Positions 36,245 through 46,107 of a DNA stretch of 57,181 nt are shown here, one piece after another. Within the stretch, counting starts at the first letter, position 1. Each line of letters begins with the position of its first letter. The position numbers and the translations under genes are program-made. The notes under the pieces were generated by a model. That model searched no databases and was not told the origin of the DNA. It saw only the letters and a list, made by a program, of their open reading frames with translations. Source of the stretch: Indiicoccus explosivorum (GTDB lineage: Bacteria > Bacillota > Bacilli > Bacillales_A > Planococcaceae); NCBI RefSeq assembly GCF_002167005.1, contig NZ_NHTN01000042.1:1-57181 (forward strand). Reading direction: 5' to 3'.

Positions 36245-36793
36245 TCAAAAATCCCTTTCCAGCATGGCGTAATGGTAATGATCGCGCCATTTCCCGTTGA
36301 TGAAGAGGAATTCGCGCAATAGGCCTTCACGCTGCATCCCTGTCTTTTCAAGAACCCGGATGGAACCCAGATTGTCCGGTGAAACGTATGCTTCGATCCT
36401 GTGCAGGTTCAGCTGCTCAAAGCCGAAATCAAGCAGGAGCTGAAGGGCTTCGGTCGCAATGCCTTTTCCGGCAACACGTTCATCGACCGAATAACCGGCC
36501 AGTGCATTCAGGAACGGGAGCCGTTTAATGCTGTATAGCGAGATATGGCCAATCAGCCGATCTGTCCCATGCTCATAGATACCGAAGCTGTATTCCCGGT
36601 TTTCCCGCATCTGGTACTGGGCTTCTCTTATTTTCTGCCGCTGGACGGCGACAGTGAAGTAACTGTCCTGATGACGCGGCTCGTAAATGGACCAGTAATC
36701 CCGGTTCCGTAAGAGAAGCTCGACCATCTCCTCTGCATCTTCAGGCGCCATGACCCGTATGTAGCACTTTTGGCCGCTAAGCAGCAATTTCAT
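36245..36793 (-). CDS. GNAT family N-acetyltransferase (RimJ-like)
   Basis: A 182-residue acetyltransferase of the RimJ/RimL/YjcK type. It shows YSFGIYEHGTDRLIGHISLY (strand beta-4), GYSVDERVAGKGIATEALQLLLDFGF (acetyl-CoA pyrophosphate loop: VAGKGIATEA) and HRIEAYVSPDNLGSIRVLEKTGM. It may acetylate a ribosomal protein N-terminus or another amine. It ends the unit started by the PepF-type gene, starting 2 bases after its stop. Confidence 0.85.
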   Translation of the reverse strand: MKLLLSGQKCYIRVMAPEDAEEMVELLLRNRDYWSIYEPRHQDSYFTVAVQRQKIREAQYQMRENREYSFGIYEHGTDRLIGHISLYSIKRLPFLNALAGYSVDERVAGKGIATEALQLLLDFGFEQLNLHRIEAYVSPDNLGSIRVLEKTGMQREGLLREFLFINGKWRDHYHYAMLERDF

Positions 36794-36795
36794 AA

Positions 36796-38595
36796 CTATC
36801 CCCTCACAGATGCCAATTCAAGAAACGCTTCCACATCCTCCACGCAAAGAGAGATGCCTTTCTCCCAAAACGTTTCTTGCGTAATGTCTTCCCCAAGATG
36901 CTTCAGTGCGAGTTCTTCCGTCGTCATGACCGCCGTATCCCGAAGCAGGGAAATGTACTTTTGTTCGAACTCTTCACCTTCCTCAAGCGCTTTCGCGTAG
37001 ACACTGAGTGAGAACAGATATCCGAAAGTGTACGGGAAATTGTAGAAAGGGATATCTGTAATATAAAAGTGGAGTTTCGATGCCCAGAAGTGCGGATGGA
37101 CGGAAGACAATCCGTCTGCAAACGCTTCCTGTTGGGCTTGTTCCATCAGAACATTCAGCCTTTCCGCCGGTACGAAGCCCGACTTCCGTTCCTCGTAGAA
37201 ACGGGTCTCAAAAAGGAATCGGGCATGGATGTTCATGAAAAATGCGACACTGCGCTGCACTTTATCTTCGAGCAGGGCCAGTCTTTCATCTTCTGTCGCC
37301 GCTTCTCTGACCGCCGCATCCGCCACGATCATCTCTGCAAAAGTCGAAGCCGTTTCGGCGACGTTCATTGCATATTGCCGGTTCAAGTAATGGACCGGCT
37401 GAAGGGCGAAGGAATGAAAAGCATGACCGAGTTCATGCGCAAGAGTCGACACACCCGACATCGACCCGCTGTATGTCATGAATATCCTCGACTGTCCGGA
37501 CTGGGGGAAACCCGTACAGAATCCGCCCGGCATTTTTCCCGGCCGGTCTTCCGCTTCGATCCATCCGCCTTCAAACGCTTTCCGGCTGAAATCCGCTAAC
37601 TCGGAACCAAAGCTCCCGAAATGTTTCAGAATAAATTCCGCAGCTTCCTGGTAAGGCAGTTTCCCCGCACTTTTTGCTGTGGGGGCATCAAGGTCGAACC
37701 AGTCCAGTTTCGTTTTGCCGAGAAGTCTCGCTTTTTTATCCAAATATCTCCTGAATGGCGCCTTATGACGGCTAATGGCATTCCACATGGCATCCAGCGT
37801 ACCGCGGCTCATCCTGTTGAGGTGAAGGGGTTCCTGAAGCACATCGTCCCAGCCTCTCCGGCGATAGACGGACAGCCGGAATCCTGCGATGTGATTCAAT
37901 GTCTCCGCGAAGTAATTTTCTTTGCGGCTCCATTCTTCTTCCAGTTTTTCAAATGCTTCCTTGCGGACGGATTCATCACTATGGGAACTTAAATTTTCCG
38001 CCTGACCGACGGAGAGCTTTTTCTTTTCACCTTCTGCTTCGAGTTCCACATGAATATCACTGACAAGCATATCGTAAAGCCGGCTCCAGCCGTGATAGCC
38101 GTCTGTGCTGAGCGCGCTGATCAGCTGTTCCTCCTGTTCAGAGAGCTGCAGTTTCGCCTGCTCCCGCCATTCGTTCAAAATAAACCGGAATTCCGATAAT
38201 TCCTTTCGTCCGGTCAGCTCTTCCCAGACTGGATCAGACGTCCGGACCAATAGCTGTTCCAGCCGCTTCATGGCCGACTCGAACTGTGCGCTCAACTGTG
38301 TCAGTTCACTCTGGAGCAGTCCGGCCGTTCTGTCCGCTGTATCCTGGGCCTGAAGGCAGCCGATGAAAGACGCAGCCTGACTGAGCGGCAGCGCGGCCTG
38401 CTTTACGAGCGCCAAAAGTTTCACCGCTTCCGGTGCCGATTCGCCTGACTGAAATTCAGCCGTCCGTCCGATCTCCAAGTCGAGTGCGCCAATTCTTCCG
38501 GCAGTGTCTTTCAAGTGTTCCCGTAATTGCGCGGATTGACTTCCGCCTTGGAAAATCGAATCCAAGTCCCATTTTTCTTCATACCTCATGGGCAC
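36796..38595 (-). CDS. Oligoendopeptidase, M3 family (PepF-like)
   Basis: A 599-residue zinc endopeptidase that degrades oligopeptides in the cytoplasm. The zinc motif HELGHAFHS is at about residues 390-398 with the downstream glutamate in YAMNVAETASTFAE. The length and the N-terminal PepF helical domain are typical. GTG 38595 has AGGAG seven bases upstream; ATG 38589 is possible. It is co-transcribed with the acetyltransferase gene. Confidence 0.9.
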   Translation of the reverse strand: MPMRYEEKWDLDSIFQGGSQSAQLREHLKDTAGRIGALDLEIGRTAEFQSGESAPEAVKLLALVKQAALPLSQAASFIGCLQAQDTADRTAGLLQSELTQLSAQFESAMKRLEQLLVRTSDPVWEELTGRKELSEFRFILNEWREQAKLQLSEQEEQLISALSTDGYHGWSRLYDMLVSDIHVELEAEGEKKKLSVGQAENLSSHSDESVRKEAFEKLEEEWSRKENYFAETLNHIAGFRLSVYRRRGWDDVLQEPLHLNRMSRGTLDAMWNAISRHKAPFRRYLDKKARLLGKTKLDWFDLDAPTAKSAGKLPYQEAAEFILKHFGSFGSELADFSRKAFEGGWIEAEDRPGKMPGGFCTGFPQSGQSRIFMTYSGSMSGVSTLAHELGHAFHSFALQPVHYLNRQYAMNVAETASTFAEMIVADAAVREAATEDERLALLEDKVQRSVAFFMNIHARFLFETRFYEERKSGFVPAERLNVLMEQAQQEAFADGLSSVHPHFWASKLHFYITDIPFYNFPYTFGYLFSLSVYAKALEEGEEFEQKYISLLRDTAVMTTEELALKHLGEDITQETFWEKGISLCVEDVEAFLELASVRG

Positions 38596-38829
38596 TATTC
38601 CGCTCCTTCCAACTTGCTCGTATCTTCTGAAAACAATACAAGTATAGCACGGTTAATTCCTTGTGGCACTCAGATGGGGTGCAGTCATCCGGGACTCTGT
38701 CCGCTTTGTCCGCCCTTTCCGCCTTCACTTCAAAAAATCAGCCATTATTGACGCCCTTCAGATCGTGCCTGTTCCTTGAGACTTCCTCTTCCTTGACTTT
38801 TTTACCTGAAAAGTTCGGTTTCTTGTCAA

Positions 38830-38858
38830 TTGTTGTCCTACCCAGTGGCGGTTATACT
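38830..38858 (+). promoter_or_regulatory. Promoter of the TspO-related gene
   Basis: TTGTTG, a 17-base spacer and TATACT are present, 25 bases before the proposed TTG start. Confidence 0.5.
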
Positions 38859-38883
38859 TAAATGAAACAAAGGAGTGATTGTT

Positions 38884-39597
38884 TTGGTCCGTGTGCTGCT
38901 CTTGACACTGGCGCTCGCCGGAATGATCGCCATGAGCCTGGCTTCTTTTTTTATGCCGCTCAACGGCCGGACGACCGGCGAAATCGCAGAACGCCTGCCT
39001 GTCCTCTTTATGCCCGCAGGCTATGCACTTTTAATCTGGATCGTGATTTATTTACTGCTGGTGCGCTGGGCTGCTTTTTATTGGAAAAACGCATCCGGAA
39101 AAGGGCGGCCGTCCCGGCGTGTATCCTTTCTATTTATCGCCAGCGGATTTTTCCATATCAGCTGGCTGGCCGCCTGGCACTACGGTCATTTCTTGCTGGC
39201 ACTTGTGCTGGCGGCAGGCTACCTCCTTGCGCTGGCCTGCCTCTATTTTCAATACGGACCAGGCAGCCGCCAGCGGGTTCCCATATCGGTCATCTTTGGC
39301 TGGGTGACAGCTATATTCATATCGAATACCGCCTATGTGCTGACGTATTACAGCTGGAGCGGATGGGGAATCAGTGATGCTCTTTGGACAGTCATCATGA
39401 TGACGATTGCCGCCGCGGCCGCACTCCACGTCCGTTTCCACTATGCAGACATCGCTTATCCTGTTGTCTTCATCTGGCTTTTCATCGGCATTGCCGTCAA
39501 GAACGGCTTCAATGAAATGCTCGTCTCAGTGGCTTCTTTATTCCTGAGCGGTGTATTGCTCGTCGGTATTTTCTTCATAAAAAAAAGACCTGCATAG
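38884..39597 (+). CDS. TspO/MBR-related membrane protein
   Basis: A 237-residue integral membrane protein with about seven helices. It has FFMPLNGRTTGEIAERLPVLFMPAGYALLIW in parts (an MPLNG..T..E..PAGY..IW pattern) and tryptophans in the later loops (YYSWSGWGISDALW), as in the larger TspO-related/tryptophan-rich sensory proteins of Firmicutes. TTG 38884 is the best start, nine bases after AAAGGAG. Possible ligands (porphyrins) are suggested only by family. Map follows convergently. Confidence 0.65.
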   Translation: MVRVLLLTLALAGMIAMSLASFFMPLNGRTTGEIAERLPVLFMPAGYALLIWIVIYLLLVRWAAFYWKNASGKGRPSRRVSFLFIASGFFHISWLAAWHYGHFLLALVLAAGYLLALACLYFQYGPGSRQRVPISVIFGWVTAIFISNTAYVLTYYSWSGWGISDALWTVIMMTIAAAAALHVRFHYADIAYPVVFIWLFIGIAVKNGFNEMLVSVASLFLSGVLLVGIFFIKKRPA

Positions 39598-39609
39598 CGC
39601 AGGTCTTTT

Positions 39610-39612
<3 letters not shown>
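39578..39612. terminator. Bidirectional terminator, TspO-related gene / map
   Basis: A 10-bp AAAGACCTGC / GCAGGTCTTT stem with loop ATAGC is flanked by A8 and T6. Confidence 0.88.
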
Positions 39613-40997
<1,385 letters not shown>

Positions 40998-41120
40998 TAC
41001 AATTTCCTCCTTTTGCACCGACAAAAGGCCGCCGGAAAAGAGCGATGCGCGGCCGGCGCGACCTTTCACGGCAGCCGCTTTCCGGCATGCGCTGAAAGGC
41101 CGGAAGCTGAAGCCGGCATA

Positions 41121-41153
41121 GAAAAACGGCATCAGGACAGAGCCTGACACCGT
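41121..41153 (-). terminator. Riboswitch-controlled terminator of thiT
   Basis: On the minus strand an ACGGTGTCAGG / CCTGATGCCGT stem is followed by T5, 20 bases after the TPP aptamer. It is likely the expression platform that aborts transcription at high thiamine pyrophosphate. Confidence 0.8.
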
Positions 41154-41171
41154 ATGGTCTCATTTCCGTCC

Positions 41172-41248
41172 ACATCCCTGCGCAAGCATTAACTTACAGG
41201 TTCAAAGGGTCAGAACAAATAGTTCACTCTCAGCGAAACGCTCCCCTT
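41172..41248 (-). promoter_or_regulatory. TPP riboswitch (thi box)
   Basis: On the minus strand GGGGAGC (41246-41240), GCTGAGAGT, GACCCTTTGAACCTG, AGTTAATGCTTGCGCAGGGA (end about 41173) appear in order, the conserved core of the thiamine pyrophosphate aptamer. It lies between the thiT promoter and terminator, so excess TPP would terminate thiT transcription. Confidence 0.93.
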
Positions 41249-41278
41249 GTGGTGCATTCATATTAAGTTACAATGGAT

Positions 41279-41307
41279 ATTGTACACAAAATCCGCCTGG
41301 AGTGCAA
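41279..41307 (-). promoter_or_regulatory. Promoter of thiT
   Basis: On the minus strand TTGCAC (41307-41302), a 17-base spacer and TACAAT (41284-41279) are present, starting the transcript about 25 bases before the TPP aptamer. Confidence 0.65.
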
Positions 41308-41375
41308 TGCCGTTTCGTGCAGGCCGCTCCGGGTAAATGAAGGAATAGGAACTTATCGGAAAGGAGACGTTTTGT

Positions 41376-42461
41376 GTGATTGAATTGCTTAAAGAACTGA
41401 TCAAGATCAAAAGCGATACAAAAGAAGGAGCGAATGAAGCGCTCCGCTATTGCGCGGAATGGCTGGAATCCCATGGTCAGGAAGTGCAGGTACATGATAA
41501 TCTCGGCTACCTGATGCTGACTGCGACGAAAGGGGAAAACAATGAAGGCGATACAATCGTCTGGAATGGCCACGTAGACGTTGTACCCGGCCACAAAGAG
41601 CAATTCTCGCCCCTGGTGGAGGGAGACCGTCTCTATGGCCGCGGCGCGGCGGACATGAAAGCCGGGGTCGCCGCTATGATGCAGGCATTCGTGGACCTGG
41701 ATGAAGAAAAACTGAGCCGGACCGTTCAGCTGCACATCGTCACAGACGAAGAAATCGGCGGACATAATACGTCGGAATGGCTGGTTCAGCAAGGATATAC
41801 CGGTGATTTCATCATTGCCGGCGAACCGACACGCCTGAAAGTCGGGCTGCAGTCCAAAGGGATTCTTCACATGGATCTGACATTCAAAGGAAAACCGGCG
41901 CACGGCAGCCGCCCGTGGGAAGGGATCAATGCCATCGAGGCCGCGATGAAGTTTCATGAGGCGCTGAAAGATCTGCCATTCACGAAGGAATCATCCGAGT
42001 ATTATGAACAGCCTTCGGTCAACTTGGCAAAGATCAATGCCGGAGACCGGTACAATGTCGTCCCGGAAATCTGCCACATGTCATACGACATCCGGTTCCT
42101 GCCGGAACAGGATCCGAAAGAAATCGAACGGCAGATGGCGGAACTCGGAGAACAGCTGAACCTGAATATGGATTATACCGCCAGCGGATCAACGCCGGCG
42201 CTCACCACCTCGGAGACCAATCCGTACATCAAGCACCTCCAGGCGGTTATCCGGGAAGAGACCGACAAAGAACCGGTCCTCTTCGGTCAGCATGGTGCCG
42301 CGGATACCCGGTACTATGCCGCTGTGAATGAAGGCGGAGAAGGAGCGATCGAATTCGGTCCTGCTGGCGATGACTGGCATGGCAACGCCGAATATGTCTC
42401 CATCTCGAGCGTGGAGACTTATCGGAACATCCTGGTCGCCCACGCTCTGCTCGAAGTGTGA
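41376..42461 (+). CDS. M20 family peptidase (ArgE/DapE type)
   Basis: A 361-residue zinc-dependent amidohydrolase related to acetylornithine deacetylase and succinyl-diaminopimelate desuccinylase. Metal motifs are WNGHVDVVPGH (His, Asp), GRGAADMKAG, TDEEIGG (catalytic Glu pair) and the C-terminal FGPAGDDWHGNAEYV with the last His. It starts at GTG 41376 behind AAAGGAGACG. The substrate cannot be settled. It is divergent from thiT. Confidence 0.85.
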   Translation: MIELLKELIKIKSDTKEGANEALRYCAEWLESHGQEVQVHDNLGYLMLTATKGENNEGDTIVWNGHVDVVPGHKEQFSPLVEGDRLYGRGAADMKAGVAAMMQAFVDLDEEKLSRTVQLHIVTDEEIGGHNTSEWLVQQGYTGDFIIAGEPTRLKVGLQSKGILHMDLTFKGKPAHGSRPWEGINAIEAAMKFHEALKDLPFTKESSEYYEQPSVNLAKINAGDRYNVVPEICHMSYDIRFLPEQDPKEIERQMAELGEQLNLNMDYTASGSTPALTTSETNPYIKHLQAVIREETDKEPVLFGQHGAADTRYYAAVNEGGEGAIEFGPAGDDWHGNAEYVSISSVETYRNILVAHALLEV

Positions 42462-42528
42462 TGTTTGCCATTCCCCGCAGACGGGAATTGAAAAACTAAC
42501 ACACCCAACGAAACGGAGCGATTCATTT

Positions 42529-42669
42529 ATGAAATTCGGCAAAATCATGAAAACAGCGATGAAATATGGACCCATTGTCTATCCGGTCGTAAAGAAAGCA
42601 CTCGATAAACGGAAGCGTGCAAGCAAGTCGCGCGGCCGGACACGGACAGTCAGCTCCCGCCGGAGATAA
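42529..42669 (+). CDS. Small basic protein, 46 residues
   Basis: A short gene with ATG at 42529 and the weak ribosome site ACGGAGCG. The product MKFGKIMKTAMKYGPIVYP has a short apolar stretch, then a very basic tail VKKALDKRKRASKSRGRTRT ending in SRRR. The Arg/Lys-rich tail suggests nucleic-acid or membrane-phosphate binding. A strong terminator 15 bases after the stop supports a real transcript end. The family is not recognised with certainty. Confidence 0.6.
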   Translation: MKFGKIMKTAMKYGPIVYPVVKKALDKRKRASKSRGRTRTVSSRRR

Positions 42670-42679
42670 TCGGCGAACA

Positions 42680-42719
42680 CAAAACCCGCCTCCGGGATTT
42701 TACCGGAGGCGGGTTTTGT
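42680..42719. terminator. Bidirectional terminator, small basic gene / GDSL gene
   Basis: A 15-bp perfect AAAACCCGCCTCCGG / CCGGAGGCGGGTTTT stem with seven-base loop, one of the strongest hairpins in the window. Confidence 0.9.
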
Positions 42720-43612
42720 CATGTATAGTGCCTTAATTTGGAAACCGTGATGTACTCCATTTCACTGATCGGATTCGCTGGAGCCGTTTCAGCAGCTGCA
42801 ACTTCCCCTTCACTCGCCCGTTTTTCCATCAGTTCTTCAAACGAGACGGGCCGGGGATCCGGAAGTTCACGATCCGTCACGCCAAGAGCCGGCTCATAAA
42901 CATCCAGGAAGGCATTCGCCATCTCTTGGTAACCTTGGATCGTCGGATGGACATCTCCGGGAAGGGGAATCTTCGCGGTCGCGTCCATGCCGAATTCGTC
43001 TGCGACCGGCACGTAAACAGCCCCGGCCTTCTCAGCCTCTTGTTTCAGGATGGCATTCAGTGTGAGGAGCTGCCTGGCGAGCCCCGGCTTTTGAAGGTCG
43101 TTGGCATGAGGGTACGGAAAGTAGTAGCCCATAACATATACTTCCGCTTCCGGCGCCCTTGAAGAGAGTTCCGCGAGCAGTTCCCGGATGTTCTTTCGGG
43201 CATTGTTCATCGCCCGGTCCGCTGCCAGCTGGCTGAAGGTGATCGAGCCGCTCGCCGGTTCAGTCCGGACCAAACTTAGCAGGTCATTAGCGCCTGCCGA
43301 TACCGTAATCAGTGTCGCTTTACCCAGCAGTTCCTGTGCTTCCGGTGATTTCACCCGTTCGAGCACGCCTGCCGATGTGAGACCGGGAAACGCAAAGTCC
43401 TTCGTGAAAAAGCCGAGCGACCCTTCCCGTGCCAGTTCCTGCGCAATCAGGTCCGCATAACCGCTGTCGATCGCCCGGTCCGGCGTCTGGCCGGCCGCCA
43501 GCGAATCGCCGAACGCCGCAAATACTTCAGGTGTTTCCGTCTCCGCAGAAACGCCGGCGGCTCCGCTGAATGCCAGCAGCCCGGCCAGAGCCGCTGCCGC
43601 TAATTTTTTCAA
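42719..43612 (-). CDS. Secreted SGNH/GDSL hydrolase
   Basis: A 297-residue secreted esterase/lipase-type protein. It has a signal peptide KKLAAAALAGLLAFSGAAGVSA, then the GDSL block FAAFGDSLAAGQ with the catalytic Ser, block III VSAGANDLL with Asn, and block V GDVHPTIQGY with Asp-His. The TTG at 43612 is the likely start (GAGGAGAGG upstream), because a longer reading would precede the signal peptide with an overlap of the aminopeptidase stop. The C-terminal ~60 residues are a Glu/Ala-rich tail. Confidence 0.85.
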   Translation of the reverse strand: MKKLAAAALAGLLAFSGAAGVSAETETPEVFAAFGDSLAAGQTPDRAIDSGYADLIAQELAREGSLGFFTKDFAFPGLTSAGVLERVKSPEAQELLGKATLITVSAGANDLLSLVRTEPASGSITFSQLAADRAMNNARKNIRELLAELSSRAPEAEVYVMGYYFPYPHANDLQKPGLARQLLTLNAILKQEAEKAGAVYVPVADEFGMDATAKIPLPGDVHPTIQGYQEMANAFLDVYEPALGVTDRELPDPRPVSFEELMEKRASEGEVAAAETAPANPISEMEYITVSKLRHYT

Positions 43613-43625
43613 AACGATCCTCTCC

Positions 43626-44855
43626 TCAAAAAGCCCAGTTCCCGTTTCTGAATACCGGTTCTGCTGTGCCATTTTCCAGAATACCGTCAATATCCATTTC
43701 CGCACTGCCGATCATGAAATCCTCATGGACAATCGACACGTTCAGTCCGACGCCCTCCAGCTGACTCCGTTCCAAGTCCCGTCCTCCTTCTAGGCAGGTC
43801 GGATAAGAATCGCCGATCGCTAAATGGTTCGAGGCATTTTCATCGAAGAGCGTATTATAAAATAAAATTCCTGAATCCGAAATCGGGGAGCGGTGCGGTA
43901 CGAGGGCCACTTCCCCGAGAGAAGCGGAACCTTCATCCGTCTGAAGCATTTCATCCAGCAGTTCCTGCCCCTGTTCCGCTTCCGCTTCGATGATTTTTCC
44001 GTTCTCGAATGTCAGTTTGAAACCATCAATGATGTTCCCCTGGTAAACAAGCGGTTTCGTATTGCTTACATACCCGTTTACACCTGTTTTCAGCGGCACT
44101 GTGTATACTTCTTCCGTCGGCATATTCGCGATGAACGGCGTGCCCCCAGCTGTTTTGGCAGCGCCTGTCGCCCAAATATGTGCGCCAGGCAGTTCGATCG
44201 TGAGGTCTGTCCCCGGCGCCCGGTAATGCAGCTTTTTGTATCGCCTGCTGTTCAGGACCGCCGCTTTCGTTTCCAGATCTGCGATGTGCTTCCGCCATTT
44301 TTCCACGGCATCGCCTTCGCCGATCCGCACTGTCTTGAAAATCGCTTCCCATAACGCTTCAACGGCTTCCCGATTCTCCAGGGTGCCGAACACTTTCTCT
44401 GCCCATTTATCCGATGGCACTGCCACGATGGACCATGCCACTTTATCCGACACAATGGCCTGGCGATAGCGTTCGAGCGCTTTGCCTGAAGATTTCTGCG
44501 CGTCCGACAGCCGCTTAGGCGGAATGCCGGTCAGCAGGTCCGGGTCTTCCGCATCAATCCACAGAAATGCTCCGTCCGTATCGATCACTTCATCCCGTTG
44601 GGCCACAGACCACTCGGGGTATTCCCGGAACGCCTCGTCCGGCGCCATTTCGAAATGCATGCGGGTCTGGAGCGGATCTGTGTAATTGACCTGGACCCTT
44701 TTCGCTCCCGCTTCATAGGCTTTTTTGACGACGAGTCTGGTGAATTCCTGCGTGTCGGTCGTAGCGTTTATCAGCAAGATCTGACCTTTCCGTACATTCA
44801 GTCCGACTTTGACCGTCAATTCGGCATATTGTTCAAGCTTTTCCTGAAATGTCAT
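43626..44855 (-). CDS. Aminopeptidase, M29 (AmpS/PepS) family, second copy
   Basis: A 409-residue paralogue of the protein at 33523-34755, sharing all family blocks: TFQEKLEQYAELTVKVGLN, NMPTEEVYTVPLKTGVNGYV, TDEGSASLGEVALVPHRSPI, NTLFDENASNHLAIGD and a near-identical C-terminus MIGSAEMDIDGI followed by RNGNWAF. It overlaps the stop of the helicase gene as ATGA, so it is coupled to it, and a GDSL hydrolase gene follows on the same strand. Confidence 0.92.
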   Translation of the reverse strand: MTFQEKLEQYAELTVKVGLNVRKGQILLINATTDTQEFTRLVVKKAYEAGAKRVQVNYTDPLQTRMHFEMAPDEAFREYPEWSVAQRDEVIDTDGAFLWIDAEDPDLLTGIPPKRLSDAQKSSGKALERYRQAIVSDKVAWSIVAVPSDKWAEKVFGTLENREAVEALWEAIFKTVRIGEGDAVEKWRKHIADLETKAAVLNSRRYKKLHYRAPGTDLTIELPGAHIWATGAAKTAGGTPFIANMPTEEVYTVPLKTGVNGYVSNTKPLVYQGNIIDGFKLTFENGKIIEAEAEQGQELLDEMLQTDEGSASLGEVALVPHRSPISDSGILFYNTLFDENASNHLAIGDSYPTCLEGGRDLERSQLEGVGLNVSIVHEDFMIGSAEMDIDGILENGTAEPVFRNGNWAF

Positions 44856-46012
44856 TTCCGCTTCCCCTTTTCGGCAATGGTTTTGGATGATCCTTCCATC
44901 AGTCTGCCCCGGTGCCATATTTTCTGGACCGGCTTGGACTGGAGTTCCTTCGCAATCCGCTTGTACTGCCGTTCATCCGCATACGAAAGCAGTGTCAGCG
45001 CCTCTCCATCCGCACCGGCACGACCGGTTCTCCCTGAGCGGTGCAAGTATTGCTCATACGTTTTCGGGACATCGACATGGATGACGTGAGTGACGCCTTC
45101 CACATCCAGCCCGCGCGCCGCAACATCGGTCGCCAGAAGGATCGGCACTTCACCCGAGCGGAACGCATCCAGCGCTCTCTTCCGCTCTTCTTTCTTCATT
45201 TCGGCATGGAGTGTCACGACGCCGGCATCGCGGTATGACAGTTTGCTTTCTTTCATCAGAAGCTGATCCAGGCTGTTAATAAAAGCGAGTCCTTTCATGC
45301 CCTCGACGTGCGACAGCCTGCGGAGCATATCCGTCTTATCCCGTTCCTCGATTTTGATGAACGAATGAAGGACGTCTCCGAATTCCGGCAAATCCTCTGC
45401 GGTAATGGTGATCCGGGCCGGCTTGTCCATCAGCCGGTCCGCTACCAGCTCAATTTCTTCTGTCACAGTGGCCGATACCAGCACCAGCTGTCTGCCGTGC
45501 TGCGTGCGCTCAATCAGATCCCGTATCGCTCCGCGGTGTTCCCTGCTCAGCAGCTGATCCCCTTCATCCAGTACGATCGTGCTGATTTCATGGACCTTCA
45601 ACTTTTTATTTTTCACGAGTTCATTCAGCCGGCCCGGGGTACCGACTACAATAGCCGGCTTTTTCTTCAGCTTCTCGATTTGCCGCTGCACATTGGCGCC
45701 CCCGATCAGCTGTGCAACGCTGATGCCGGTGCCGGCTGTCCAGTCCCGAAGCACATTGACGATCTGCATCGCAAGCTCTTGGGAAGGGGCGACGATCATC
45801 GCCTGCACCTGCTGTTTTGAAGGATCCGTTTTTTCAAGGACCGGCAGCAGATAAGCCAGCGTCTTTCCTGAGCCTGTCGGCGACTGGGCAACCACATCAT
45901 TCCCTGCAAGCATTTCCGGAATCATTTCCGCCTGCACCGGCAGCGGCGCACCGAATCCGGCTTTATTCCACTTCTCCTGCCAAGCAGGACTTAACTTCTC
46001 AATTGCGTTCAT
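44852..46012 (-). CDS. DEAD-box-type RNA helicase with DEGD motif II (YfmL-like)
   Basis: A 386-residue helicase. Walker A SPTGSGKTLAY, motif Ia APSQELAMQI, Walker B/motif II IVLDEGDQLL (DEGD in place of DEAD), motif III VSATV, and motif VI HRSGRTGRAG are visible. The Q motif region is FGAPLPVQAEMIP. Length and lack of a long C-terminal tail resemble B. subtilis YfmL, a cold-adaptation/ribosome-assembly helicase. The ATG at 46012 is preferred, with AAGGTGG eight bases upstream. It is coupled to the aminopeptidase gene. Confidence 0.85.
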   Translation of the reverse strand: MNAIEKLSPAWQEKWNKAGFGAPLPVQAEMIPEMLAGNDVVAQSPTGSGKTLAYLLPVLEKTDPSKQQVQAMIVAPSQELAMQIVNVLRDWTAGTGISVAQLIGGANVQRQIEKLKKKPAIVVGTPGRLNELVKNKKLKVHEISTIVLDEGDQLLSREHRGAIRDLIERTQHGRQLVLVSATVTEEIELVADRLMDKPARITITAEDLPEFGDVLHSFIKIEERDKTDMLRRLSHVEGMKGLAFINSLDQLLMKESKLSYRDAGVVTLHAEMKKEERKRALDAFRSGEVPILLATDVAARGLDVEGVTHVIHVDVPKTYEQYLHRSGRTGRAGADGEALTLLSYADERQYKRIAKELQSKPVQKIWHRGRLMEGSSKTIAEKGKRK

Positions 46013-46068
46013 GATCCATTCCACCTTCTCTTCAATAGCTCCAGTTTATCATATCGGTGGCTAAAGAA

Positions 46069-46103
46069 GAAAAAAACGCCCTGCAGCAGAGCCGCGGGCG
46101 TTC
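46069..46103 (-). terminator. Terminator after the DHA2 pump gene
   Basis: On the minus strand AACGCCC / GGGCGTT with an inner GC stem is followed by T7. Confidence 0.75.
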
Positions 46104-46107
46104 TTCC

